From: Hymenobacter elongatus
GTDB lineage: Bacteria > Bacteroidota > Bacteroidia > Cytophagales > Hymenobacteraceae
DNA: 64,000 bases
Assembly (NCBI RefSeq): GCF_004745955.1
Contig: NZ_SRLD01000017.1
Location: 1 to 64,000, forward strand
Reading direction: 5' to 3'
A model generated the notes under the pieces. The model worked only from the letters and a program-made list of their open reading frames with translations, was not told where the DNA came from and did not search any database. Shown here piece by piece: positions 26,688 to 37,332 of this stretch. The position numbers and the translations under genes were made by a program. The first letter of the stretch is position 1. Every line of letters starts with the position of its first letter.

Positions 26688-26714
26688 CGGACAAATCAGC
26701 TAACAACAGGACCG

Positions 26715-26722
26715 CAAAGGTA
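26715..26722 (-). promoter_or_regulatory. Promoter -7 element of priA
   Basis: Minus strand TACCTTTG, a full TAnnTTTG match, 27 bases before the TTG start. The leader would be only about 20 bases. No -33 TTG is seen. Confidence 0.5.
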
Positions 26723-26796
26723 AGCTGAATTGCGGCCCATCGGTTTCATCGGCTGCGCCAATTGCGAGTATCTGGGTCTGAGTCAGCGCCGAAGAA

Positions 26797-28848
<2,052 letters not shown>

Positions 28849-28905
28849 AAGCGGACGGCTTAGGAAGGAAAAAACAAAGCCCGGCGGATGAGGCCAGGCT
28901 TTGCA

Positions 28906-30912
28906 TTACGTGGTAGGCGGCGTTTGGTCAGTTGCCGCTGGCTTCTTGCGTGGTGGCCGCACTCGTTTCTTTGGGGGAGCCACGGGTGCTGGCTGCGCTG
29001 CTGCTGGCTCCAAAGGCTCAGGGGCAGGAGTTGCCGCTTCCGACGCTTCTGCCGCTGGTGCTATAGCTGCTGTGGAGGCGGCCGGAACAGGGGACACTGC
29101 TTTTGTCGATGGCGCTGGTACCAGGACAACAGGAACAGCTTCTGTTGCTACTGGCACCACTGCCGCAGTCGCCGCTGCTTCCGCCGGTGCGGCTGCTTCA
29201 GCATACAAGGCAGGGAGCTTTTTGCGGGAAGTGCGCGGAGGCGTCGTAATGACACGGGCCTTGGTGGCGCGGGGCTTCTTTTCGGGAGCCACACGGCTGG
29301 CCTTGCTCGGCGTCGGAGCTTTGGGGCTCCGGCGCTTGGAAACCGGCTTGTCCTCTTCCTCGTCCATCGTCTGTAGCCAGTCGATGTTAGGCTCGCGAAT
29401 AGCAGGAGCAGAAGCTTGCGTGGCAACAACCTGAGTTGGCGCGGGTGCACGTTCAGCCTCAGCCTCAACCTGAAGCTCCGGAATGGTTGCCTCGACGGGT
29501 TCTGCCGCCGGAGCAGCAGCAGAAATAACTTCCGCTTCCGGTTCGTCCAGAGGTGTTCCTGTCGGCTCGGCTGAGACAGTTTCCGCTGCCGGCTCCGTGG
29601 AAGCAGCAGCTTCTGCCTCTAGCAGCGCATGCTGCTGGGCCGCCTTTTTACGGGCCGTACGCTTGGCTCCGCCCCGCGAGCGACGCTTCCTCTTGGGCTG
29701 AGCAGAAGACGCATCATCCTGAACGTCTTCTGCATCTTCCTGCTCTTCACTATCCTCCAGGGCCTCCAACTCCTCCGGTTCAGCGGCCGGCTCAACCACC
29801 ACGACGGGGCGTACGACTGCTGCTGCCGAATCTGTAGCCGCTACCGTTGCTTTCCGCTCTGCTGGTTCTCCTACATCTATGCGCTCCTCGTCATCGTCCG
29901 GCTCAAGTTCCGGCGTTGGGACAGGCTTGGGAAGCGGCAAATCAGCCAATTGCTGTTCGATAGCCTGGATTTCCAGGGCCACATCGGTCTGAGACGCCAG
30001 CCGGTGCAGGCGAGTCAGCGTCGTTTCCAGAAACTCGCGATGCTCAGGCGCGGCTGCGTATAAAGGCCGATGACCCAGTGCCAGCCGCACCGCGTCCCAT
30101 TCTTTTCGGAAACGACCGAAAGCACTGTCGAAGTACGTGCGCGTGAACCGCTCCCAGATATACGTTTCTGCCGTTTCTGATGGGTGCAGCATGTCGGAAG
30201 CATAAAAGCGGTAGTCCCGAAGGTCATCTACCAGCAGCTCATAGGCCGGGAAATACGATACATCGGGTAGCAACTCGCTCAAGTAATGGCAGGCCACGCG
30301 CAGCACCGATTTACTCACCGAGTTCAGCGGCAGGGTGTCTTTGAGGTGGCGCACCGGGCTCACCGTCAGAATAAAGCGCAGTTTGGGGTTGCGAAGCCGC
30401 AGAAAGGCGTGCGTTTCGGCTACGGCGTTGATAATCTCATCGGGCGTAAGCAGCACTTTCTCGAAGCGGTCGGCCGGAATTTTGTGGCAGTTATTCACCA
30501 CTTCTTCCGTTTCGTGCAGCCTATACGCGTAGGCCGTGCCCAGCGTGAGCATCACTACATCCGTCGTCTCTAGAAACGTGCCTACCTCTTGCACCAGCTC
30601 TTGAATCTGCTGGAGCAGAACCACCGGCGAGTCGGCCCCGATAGTAGCGTGCAGGTCGTAGCTCTGCCAGCGGCCCCGCGCTTCCACGAGGTGTTGCTGC
30701 CAATCCATATCTTCCCCGGCAGCCGCCCGCAGCAGCTGGCACACCGACAAAGGATTGAAGACGGTACCAAACGGATTGACCAGCGTCTTGACCTTGGCTG
30801 CCGCCAAACGACTACCGATGGTATCCGAAAAGCACGAGCCCACGGTTAGCACCTGCGCCGAGAGGGGCAGCTGTTGGGGGTGCGGCGTAAGCGGTAATTC
30901 AGTACGAAACAT
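28906..30912 (-). CDS. GSCFA-domain protein with long low-complexity C-terminal tail
   Basis: 668 residues. The N-terminal third to half (to about 330) is a GSCFA domain, an SGNH-hydrolase relative: MFRTELPLTPH, then LTVGSCFSDTIGSRLAA and LTLGTAYAYR. The conserved core stops near EIQAIEQQLADLPL. The remaining ~340 residues are Ala/Glu/Pro-rich with basic clusters (KRKRRSRGGAKRTARKKAA; SKRRSPKAPTPSKASRVAP). The usual family length is about 320-350, so the tail roughly doubles the protein. The function of GSCFA is not established. The ATG at 30910-30912 is chosen by homology. Confidence 0.85.
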   Translation of the reverse strand: MFRTELPLTPHPQQLPLSAQVLTVGSCFSDTIGSRLAAAKVKTLVNPFGTVFNPLSVCQLLRAAAGEDMDWQQHLVEARGRWQSYDLHATIGADSPVVLLQQIQELVQEVGTFLETTDVVMLTLGTAYAYRLHETEEVVNNCHKIPADRFEKVLLTPDEIINAVAETHAFLRLRNPKLRFILTVSPVRHLKDTLPLNSVSKSVLRVACHYLSELLPDVSYFPAYELLVDDLRDYRFYASDMLHPSETAETYIWERFTRTYFDSAFGRFRKEWDAVRLALGHRPLYAAAPEHREFLETTLTRLHRLASQTDVALEIQAIEQQLADLPLPKPVPTPELEPDDDEERIDVGEPAERKATVAATDSAAAVVRPVVVVEPAAEPEELEALEDSEEQEDAEDVQDDASSAQPKRKRRSRGGAKRTARKKAAQQHALLEAEAAASTEPAAETVSAEPTGTPLDEPEAEVISAAAPAAEPVEATIPELQVEAEAERAPAPTQVVATQASAPAIREPNIDWLQTMDEEEDKPVSKRRSPKAPTPSKASRVAPEKKPRATKARVITTPPRTSRKKLPALYAEAAAPAEAAATAAVVPVATEAVPVVLVPAPSTKAVSPVPAASTAAIAPAAEASEAATPAPEPLEPAAAQPAPVAPPKKRVRPPRKKPAATDQTPPTT

Positions 30913-31160
30913 TCTACAATAATAAGGCCCACGAGTGGCCAACGAATAGGCAACCTACTCAACTCTGACCTTTCAGCCAAAAAATTAGGCACGGAGAGCA
31001 GGAGCGAAGAAGCTAAAAGAACACGTACGGCTTACACTACTACCTGGATCATTCTGCCATGCCAGCGGCATACCTCACTCACTAATAAGGCATTTCCAAC
31101 CCAAGCGGATTGATTGGCAGCGCATGGCCCAGTATCTACGCTTTCAGAATTCTCCAGCAG
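30913..31160. other. Intergenic region between GSCFA and rplI with no feature seen
   Basis: Upstream part of the 303-base gap. I find no conserved ORF, tRNA, hairpin or clear TAnnTTTG promoter on the minus strand for the GSCFA gene. The remaining bases (31161-31215) contain the rplI terminator. Confidence 0.6.
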
Positions 31161-31194
31161 CAAAAAAGCCTGACTACCGCAGTAGTCAGGCTTT
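31161..31194 (-). terminator. Terminator of the rpsF-rpsR-rplI operon
   Basis: Perfect 13-bp stem (31165-31177 with 31182-31194; AAAGCCTGACTAC) with a 4-base loop, followed on the minus strand by six T. It lies 21 bases after the rplI stop codon. Confidence 0.87.
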
Positions 31195-31215
31195 CTAGTG
31201 CAAAGCGGCGGCAGC

Positions 31216-31659
31216 TTACTCAGCTACTACGTTGAAGCGCACTTGGTGCTTCACCTCTTTGTGCAGGTTCAACGTAGCCGTGTACTCACCAGCCGACGCC
31301 GGCTCCTGATCGAAGGAGATGCGCTTGCGGTCTACGTCTACGCCTTTCGCCTTCAGAGCCTCGGCCAGCTGCAACGTGGTGACACGACCGAAAATCTTGC
31401 CGGTTTCACCAATTTTAGCTTTAATGTCGAAGGCTACGTCACCAATCTGGTTGGCAATGCTTTGCGCTTCGGTTTTGATCTTCTCAGCCTTGTGAGCGGC
31501 TTGACGCACGTTCTCGGCTACGATTTTCTTATTAGTCTTGTCGGCCAGAATAGCCAGACCCTGCGGCAGCAGGTAGTTACGACCGTAACCGGACTTTACA
31601 GTAACGATATCGTTCTTGTAGCCCAGGTTCTTTACGTCGTCTTTCAGAATTACTTCCAT
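31216..31659 (-). CDS. rplI: 50S ribosomal protein L9
   Basis: 147 residues, the standard length. The N-terminal domain begins MEVILKDDVKNLGYKNDIV and contains the L9 signature GYGRNYLLPQGLA, binding 23S rRNA; a long connecting helix leads to the C-terminal domain. Third and last gene of the operon before its terminator. Confidence 0.98.
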   Translation of the reverse strand: MEVILKDDVKNLGYKNDIVTVKSGYGRNYLLPQGLAILADKTNKKIVAENVRQAAHKAEKIKTEAQSIANQIGDVAFDIKAKIGETGKIFGRVTTLQLAEALKAKGVDVDRKRISFDQEPASAGEYTATLNLHKEVKHQVRFNVVAE

Positions 31660-31680
31660 GTCAGTCTCTGTAAGAAGGGT

Positions 31681-31932
31681 TTACTTCAACGAATCGGTTA
31701 CGTAGGGCATCAACGACAGGTGACGGGCTTTGGCCACGGCTTGTGCGATTTTGCGCTGGAATTTCAGGCTCGTGCCCGTGATACGGCGGGGTAGAATGCG
31801 GCCCTGCTCGTTCACGAACTTCAGCAGGAAGTTCGGGTCTTTGTAGTCCACGTACTTAATGCCGTTTTTCTTGAAGCGGCAATATTTCTTACGCGTATCC
31901 TGCTTGTGGATTTTCTCGTTGGCTAGGCTCAT
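31681..31932 (-). CDS. rpsR: 30S ribosomal protein S18
   Basis: 83 residues. S18 binds the platform of the 30S subunit next to S6. The core KKYCRFKKNGIKYVDYKD and GRILPRRITGTSLKFQRKIA are family signatures. It lies between rpsF and rplI with gaps of 4 and 21 bases, the conserved operon order. Confidence 0.98.
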   Translation of the reverse strand: MSLANEKIHKQDTRKKYCRFKKNGIKYVDYKDPNFLLKFVNEQGRILPRRITGTSLKFQRKIAQAVAKARHLSLMPYVTDSLK

Positions 31933-31936
31933 GATC

Positions 31937-32314
31937 TTATTGGGCTACGGCTTCCGATTGTTTTTGAGCCTTCTGCTGGTTCATCTCGCCATTGCGACGA
32001 CGCTGGCTGTAGGCCACCGCGTGCTTGTCGAGAACGGTCGTCAGAAAACGGATGATGCGCTCGTCGCGGCGGAAAGCCAGCTCAAGCACGTCAACGATGT
32101 TACCCGAGCCAGTGAATTCTACCAGGAAGTAATATCCGGTATTCTTCTTCTGAATTGGGTAAGCTAGTTTCTTAAGACCCCAGTTTTCGGAGTGGATAAT
32201 GTCGGCGCTATTTTCCTTAAGCACCTGCGAGAACTTCTCGATCGTCTCTTGTACCTGCGTCTCGTTCAGAACGGGAGTCAGGATGAAGACCGTCTCGTAA
32301 TTTCTTACTTCCAT
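31937..32314 (-). CDS. rpsF: 30S ribosomal protein S6
   Basis: 125 residues. S6 forms a heterodimer with S18 on the 30S platform. The start MEVRNYETVFILTPVLNETQ and WGLKKLAYPIQKKNTGYYFL are typical. The C-terminal ~25 residues are Gln-rich (MNQQKAQKQSEAVAQ), a common variable tail. First gene of the operon; promoter core at 32358-32365. Confidence 0.98.
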   Translation of the reverse strand: MEVRNYETVFILTPVLNETQVQETIEKFSQVLKENSADIIHSENWGLKKLAYPIQKKNTGYYFLVEFTGSGNIVDVLELAFRRDERIIRFLTTVLDKHAVAYSQRRRNGEMNQQKAQKQSEAVAQ

Positions 32315-32357
32315 TAGACGGGATGAAAAAATTAAATGAGAAAAATGAATCAGGGCG

Positions 32358-32365
32358 CAAAGATA
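32358..32365 (-). promoter_or_regulatory. Promoter -7 element of the rpsF operon
   Basis: Minus strand TATCTTTG, a full TAnnTTTG match, 43 bases before the rpsF ATG. A -33 TTG is not clear. Confidence 0.6.
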
Positions 32366-32621
32366 CTACAAATCCGGGCTTGTGCCCTATGTGGTTGGTA
32401 GAATTATCGGAGCATGCCCGCTACCCCTGCTTTTAGCTGTGACTGCCTCAAACCTTTGACGCTAAGACAAGTTAACAATACGACCAATTATTAACCGAGG
32501 GAGGCCGGAGTTCAGGCGAAGATGTGAAACAATGCATTCCTTTAATATAAGGAGCGGCATTGCAAGGGTTTTTAGAATGATTCTAAGCAAGCGCTAAAGG
32601 GCGAAAATTAGCCCGGTTGGG

Positions 32622-32652
32622 TTTGCGGTCTGCGTTTCCCGACCTACATTTG
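32622..32652 (+). promoter_or_regulatory. Promoter of the alternative complex III / oxidase locus
   Basis: TTTG at 32622-32625, a 19-base spacer, and TACATTTG at 32645-32652: a textbook Bacteroidota promoter. Transcription would start near 32659, about 41 bases before the actA ATG. Confidence 0.8.
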
Positions 32653-32699
32653 TGGCCTTGAAGTACCCCTGCCTTTCTTTTTCCCAGTCACATTGTGCT

Positions 32700-34037
32700 A
32701 TGAATAGCATCCGACTTCGTTCTCTTTCTCACTTCTTTCTTGCTCTGTTTCTGACGTTTGCCGCCGTGGGTAACACCGCCGCGCAGGATGTTGGCTCGGC
32801 TCCGGCCGTAAGCAAAGAAGGAGTAGTTCCCGGCGCTACCGCCGCTGCGGCCCCGGCCGCGGCCGCTGGTGCCACCACTGGTGATGCTGCCGCTATTGCG
32901 GCCGGCGATGCCCTGTTCAAAGGCAACTGTGCCCAGTGTCACGCTATCAATGATAAAATCGTAGGTCCGGCGTTGGCGGGCATTACGAAGCGTCGTTCCC
33001 TTGCCTGGTTGATTCCCTGGATCAAAAATTCCAGCAAAGTAGTGGCCAGCGGCGACGAGTATGCCGTGAAGATATACAACGAGTACCAGAAGCAGCAAAT
33101 GCCCAGCTTCCAGCTCTCGGATGCTGAAATTACCTCCATCATCTCGTACGTGACGGCTGAGGAAGGTAAGATTGCTGGTCCTCCCGGTGCCGCTACTGGC
33201 ATCACCCCGAAAGATGGCGCAGAAACGCCTGGTACGACTGCTGAGGCTGGTGCAAGCAGCAGCACTATCGATATCCTGCTGATTGTGCTGGTAGTTGTGC
33301 TGCTCGTGCTGGTAGTAACGCTGGTTATCATCGCCAACATCATGAAAGATGTGCTGCGCGGCCGCAAAGACCTCGATGGTCGCGACGTAGAGCAGATGGA
33401 GTCGCGCTTCGATTTGGCCAAGATCTACCGTTCACCGGTTGTGCGTGGTCTGGCTCTGGGGCTGTTCGCCCTCGTGGTGCTGTATGAGTCGGTGCAGGGC
33501 GTAATGGCTATCGGCCTGACGCAGGGTTATCAGCCTACTCAGCCCATTGCCTTCTCGCACAAGCTGCATGCTGGCGAAAACCAGATCAACTGCTCGTACT
33601 GCCACACGTCGGTATACAAAAGCAAAAGCGCCAACATTCCTTCGGCCAACATCTGCATGAACTGCCACTCGCAGATCAAAACGGAGTCGCCCGAAATCAA
33701 GAAGATCTACCGCGCTATCGAGCGTAAGCAGCCTATCCAGTGGGTTCGGGTGCACAACCTGCCCGATCTGGCCTACTTCAACCACTCCCAGCACACGCAG
33801 GTAGGTGGCATTGAGTGCCAGACCTGCCACGGTCCGATTCAGAACATGGAAGTAGTGTACCAGTACTCGGCTCTGACGATGGGCTGGTGCATCAACTGCC
33901 ACCGCGAATCTCCCCTCAACACGAAAGGCAACGGCTACTACAACAACCTCGTCAAGCTGCACGACAAGGCCAACGGCGCAGCACCGTTCACGGTATCGTC
34001 GAACGGTGGTACGGAGTGCTCGAAGTGCCACTACTAA
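32700..34037 (+). CDS. actA: Alternative complex III subunit ActA, multiheme cytochrome c
   Basis: 445 residues. Signal peptide (to AAQ, about 1-29), Ala-rich linker, a mono-heme cytochrome c domain (CAQCH), a membrane helix, an inner loop, a second membrane helix, then a c7-like domain with CSYCH, CMNCH, CQTCH, CINCH and CSKCH. That makes six heme sites in total. ActA passes electrons from the ActB clusters and quinol side to ActE and the oxidase. The ATG at 32700 starts a clean signal peptide; an upstream in-frame start is rejected. First gene of the locus, with a strong 24-bp hairpin immediately after its stop. Confidence 0.93.
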   Translation: MNSIRLRSLSHFFLALFLTFAAVGNTAAQDVGSAPAVSKEGVVPGATAAAAPAAAAGATTGDAAAIAAGDALFKGNCAQCHAINDKIVGPALAGITKRRSLAWLIPWIKNSSKVVASGDEYAVKIYNEYQKQQMPSFQLSDAEITSIISYVTAEEGKIAGPPGAATGITPKDGAETPGTTAEAGASSSTIDILLIVLVVVLLVLVVTLVIIANIMKDVLRGRKDLDGRDVEQMESRFDLAKIYRSPVVRGLALGLFALVVLYESVQGVMAIGLTQGYQPTQPIAFSHKLHAGENQINCSYCHTSVYKSKSANIPSANICMNCHSQIKTESPEIKKIYRAIERKQPIQWVRVHNLPDLAYFNHSQHTQVGGIECQTCHGPIQNMEVVYQYSALTMGWCINCHRESPLNTKGNGYYNNLVKLHDKANGAAPFTVSSNGGTECSKCHY

Positions 34038-34044
34038 TACATAG

Positions 34045-34096
34045 GTCTTAGACCCTGCAGCAGGTAGCGTCTGCTACCTGCTGCAGGGTCTAAGAC
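34045..34096 (+). repeat. Intercistronic hairpin between actA and actB
   Basis: Arms 34045-34068 and 34073-34096 are exact 24-base reverse complements with a 4-base loop; the arm contains CCCTGCAGCAGGTAGC. No T run follows, so it is more likely a mRNA-stability or processing element than a strong terminator. Confidence 0.85.
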
Positions 34097-34192
34097 TTAC
34101 TTTCTCTTACAAAACACGCATACCAGCTTGGCGTCGCAATGGGGTAACACCCAAGATGCTGGGTTATAAGACCTAAGTCCCCAAAAAACACG

Positions 34193-37100
34193 ATGCAAGA
34201 GTCGCCTAAGTACTGGAAGGGAATTGAGGAACTGGAAAGCTCACCGGAGTTCGTGAAAAACGCGTTCAGCGAATTTGCGGATTTTCTGCCGGTGAAGGAA
34301 TCCCACGGCTCTTCCGACGCCGCGGTAGCCCCGCGTCGCGACTTTCTCAAGCTGATGGGCTTCGGTATTGCCGCTGCCACCTTGGCGAGCTGCGAAACCC
34401 CGGTCCGTAAGGCAATTCCTTACCTGAACAAACCCGAAGAGGTTGATCCGGGTATTGCCAACTTTTACGCTTCGACCTACTTCACCGGTACCGACTACAA
34501 CAGCGTATTGGTAAAGACCCGCGAGGGTCGGCCTATTAAGCTGGAAGGTAATCCGGAGTCGCCTATTACGCGTGGCGGCTTGTCGGCTCGGGCTCAGGCT
34601 TCGGTACTGAGTCTGTACGACAAAGGGCGTCTGCAGCATTTCGCCATCAAAGGCAAAAAAGCGGCTACGGATCAGGTCGACCAGGAAATCCGCACGAAGC
34701 TGGCTGCCACAACCGGCCGCATTGCTATTGTGTCGCCAACTATCATTAGCCCAAGCACCAAAAAGGTAATTGCTGAGTTTGCTGCACGCTATCCGAACAC
34801 GGAGCACGTGATGTACGATGCCAATTCCCAGTCGGCTCTGCTCCGGGCTAATGGCGGTGTGTTGCCTTCGTATGACTTCAGCAAAGCGGCCGTTATAGTA
34901 AGCCTAGGTGCCGATTTCCTCGGTACCTGGCTGTCACCTGTTGAATTTGCTGGTCAGTATATCACTAACCGTAAAGTTTCGAGCGAGAAGAGGACCATGT
35001 CGCGTCACTTCCAGTTCGAAACAGCGCTGAGTCTTACCGGCTCTAATGCCGACGTGCGGGTGCCGGTTAAGCCTTCGGAAATGGGTGCTACGGCCTTGGC
35101 GCTGTATAATGCAGTAGTGGGAGGTGGCGCTGCTGGTTCGGCACAGCTGAAGAAAGCTGCTGCTGAGCTGAAAGCGGCCGGTAGCCGTGGCTTGGTTGTT
35201 TCTGGCACGAATGACGTAGCGGTACAAACGCTCGTTGCCGCCATTAACCAGACCCTTGGCAGCGCTGCTGTCGATGTTGCTAATCCTTCCATGCTGCGTC
35301 AGGGTGATGATGCCCGTATGATGCGCTTGGTGAATGATATGAATGCCGGCACTGTAGGCGCGGTCATTTTCTACCATGCAAACCCCGCTTACGACCATCC
35401 GCTGGCTGATAAGGTTAAGTCGGGTATCGCCAAAGTAGCGCTGAAGGTATCCTTCAACGACCGGTTGGATGAGACTACTGCTCTGTGTGAGTACGCTTGC
35501 CCAGACCACAACTTCTTGGAGTCGTGGAATGACTACGAGCCTAAGCGAGGCTTTTTGAGCTTGAGCCAGCCTACTATTTCGCCGTTGTTCGCTACTCGCC
35601 AAGCACAAGACAGCTTGTTGACCTGGGCAGGTAATCCGCAGAGCTACTACAACTATCTGCGTGCTTCATGGCGTGGAGTGTTGGGTGGCGACTTCCAGGC
35701 AGGCTGGGATAAAGCGGTGCATGACGGTGTAGCCTTCGGCACACTTTCACCTGCGCTCGTCGCACAGTCGGCTCCCGCAATGAGTGCTGGCCAAGCTGTA
35801 TCTGCTATCAACTCCGCTCCGAAAGGTTCCGGTGTTGAGTTGGCTCTGTACGAGAAAGTGGGTGTAGGTATCGGTAGCTGCGAGGCCAACAACCCTTGGC
35901 TGCAAGAATTGCCTGATCCAATATCGAAAGCTACCTGGGGTAACTATGTAGCTGTTCCGCGCCAAATGGCCGTGGAAAAAGAGTGGGAGCAAGGCGACGT
36001 CCTGAAAATAACGGCCAACGGTAAGTCGATTGAGCTTCCCGTGCTGATTCAGCCCGGCCAAGCAAACGGCACTGTCAGCATTGCTATTGGCTACGGCCGC
36101 GAAATGGCTGGCAAAGTAGGCGACAAGGTTGGGGCCAATGTATACCCAATGGCAACGGTGCGCGACAACGCCATCATGTATGCCAACACGGTAACACTCG
36201 AGAAAACCGGTGCTCAATCACCCATTGCACAAACCCAGACCCACCACACCATCATGGACCGCAAGCCGGTCGTGCAGGAGTCGACTCTGGCGAAGTACGT
36301 TGAGAATCCTAAAGAAGTAACGGAATACGACAAGGTTGCGACTCCTGATGGCTTGGAGAAACCCAACAAGGTTTCGCTGTGGCAGGATTACGAGTACAAG
36401 AACCACCACTGGGGTATGGTCATCGACCTCAACTCCTGCATTGGCTGCGGCTCGTGCGTGATTGGGTGTCAGGTAGAAAACAACATATCCGTTGTAGGCA
36501 AGCAGGAGGTGATCAACCGGCGCGAGATGCACTGGATGCGGATCGACCGTTACTACAGTTCCGATGCCAGCAAAGAGGATTTCGACGAGAAGGGCAAACT
36601 GGCTACGTACGCGGCTATGGAAGACCCCTCTGAGAATCCGTCGGTGATTTTTCAGCCGATGCTGTGCCAGCACTGCAACCATGCCCCGTGCGAAACGGTG
36701 TGCCCAGTACTGGCTACTACCCACAGCTCGGAAGGTCTCAACCAGATGACCTACAACCGTTGCGTAGGTACTCGTTATTGCGCCAACAACTGCCCATACA
36801 AGGTTCGTCGCTTCAACTGGTTCTCCTACTACTCGAATGAGAAATTCGAGGATGTGAACGGCCACATGTTCACGGATCTGGGCCGTATGGTTCTGAACCC
36901 GGACGTAACGGTTCGGTCGCGCGGAGTAATGGAGAAATGCTCCTTTTGCGTGCAGCGCATTCAGCTTGGGAAGCTGGAGGCTAAGAAGCAAAAGCGCCGT
37001 CCGAAAGATGGAGAAGTGGTAACTGCCTGTGCGCAGTCTTGTCCCACCCAAGCCATCGTATTTGGCGACATGCGGGACCCGGAATCACAGATTTCGAAAC

Positions 37101-37219
37101 TCATTCGTCGCGAGGACGGAGAGCGTGGCTTCCATGTTCTGGATGCCATCAACGTGCAGCCTAACATCACGTATCTGACCAAGATCCGTAATACGGAAAC
37201 TGAAGTTCGCAACGCTTAA
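34193..37219 (+). CDS. actB: Alternative complex III subunit ActB, TAT-variant molybdopterin-like/iron-sulfur protein
   Basis: 1008 residues. The N-terminus has about 48 residues, then a twin-arginine signal (RRDFLKLMGFGIAA) ending in LASC, so the mature protein may be lipidated. The first ~700 residues resemble molybdopterin oxidoreductases, although ActB is known to lack the cofactor. The C-terminal part binds iron-sulfur clusters: CIGCGSCVIGC, CQHCNHAPCETVCP, CVGTRYCANNCP and CSFC with CAQSCP. It sits on the periplasmic face and takes electrons from quinol oxidised at ActC. The start at 34193 is the first in-frame ATG and gives the extended TAT form typical of this family. Confidence 0.94.
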   Translation: MQESPKYWKGIEELESSPEFVKNAFSEFADFLPVKESHGSSDAAVAPRRDFLKLMGFGIAAATLASCETPVRKAIPYLNKPEEVDPGIANFYASTYFTGTDYNSVLVKTREGRPIKLEGNPESPITRGGLSARAQASVLSLYDKGRLQHFAIKGKKAATDQVDQEIRTKLAATTGRIAIVSPTIISPSTKKVIAEFAARYPNTEHVMYDANSQSALLRANGGVLPSYDFSKAAVIVSLGADFLGTWLSPVEFAGQYITNRKVSSEKRTMSRHFQFETALSLTGSNADVRVPVKPSEMGATALALYNAVVGGGAAGSAQLKKAAAELKAAGSRGLVVSGTNDVAVQTLVAAINQTLGSAAVDVANPSMLRQGDDARMMRLVNDMNAGTVGAVIFYHANPAYDHPLADKVKSGIAKVALKVSFNDRLDETTALCEYACPDHNFLESWNDYEPKRGFLSLSQPTISPLFATRQAQDSLLTWAGNPQSYYNYLRASWRGVLGGDFQAGWDKAVHDGVAFGTLSPALVAQSAPAMSAGQAVSAINSAPKGSGVELALYEKVGVGIGSCEANNPWLQELPDPISKATWGNYVAVPRQMAVEKEWEQGDVLKITANGKSIELPVLIQPGQANGTVSIAIGYGREMAGKVGDKVGANVYPMATVRDNAIMYANTVTLEKTGAQSPIAQTQTHHTIMDRKPVVQESTLAKYVENPKEVTEYDKVATPDGLEKPNKVSLWQDYEYKNHHWGMVIDLNSCIGCGSCVIGCQVENNISVVGKQEVINRREMHWMRIDRYYSSDASKEDFDEKGKLATYAAMEDPSENPSVIFQPMLCQHCNHAPCETVCPVLATTHSSEGLNQMTYNRCVGTRYCANNCPYKVRRFNWFSYYSNEKFEDVNGHMFTDLGRMVLNPDVTVRSRGVMEKCSFCVQRIQLGKLEAKKQKRRPKDGEVVTACAQSCPTQAIVFGDMRDPESQISKLIRREDGERGFHVLDAINVQPNITYLTKIRNTETEVRNA

Positions 37220-37249
37220 TAACAGGGACTAGGGAGTTTGAAAGGCTTA

Positions 37250-37296
37250 GGGCTTTGGATAGTATCCGGACTCTGAATTCTAGCAAGACAAAGCCC
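37250..37296 (+). repeat. Intercistronic hairpin between actB and actC
   Basis: GGGCTTTG (37250-37257) pairs with CAAAGCCC (37289-37296), and flanking bases extend the stem imperfectly. The following stretch before the actC ATG (AACTAACCAACTAAAACT) has a loose 7-base rhythm similar to gaps at 41.4 and 48.0 kb. Confidence 0.5.
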
Positions 37297-37332
37297 CCAA
37301 GTTCTCAAGACCCCAACTAACCAACTAAAACT

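Larger units (their letters stand above)
32315..32699. promoter_or_regulatory. Divergent promoter region between rpsF and the respiratory locus
   Basis: A 385-base AT-richer gap carrying the rpsF promoter core at one end and the actA promoter at the other. No ORF or tRNA is visible between. A short imperfect palindrome TTTAGAATGATTCTAA at 32571-32586 lies near the act promoter and could bind a regulator; this is only suggestive. Confidence 0.5.
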
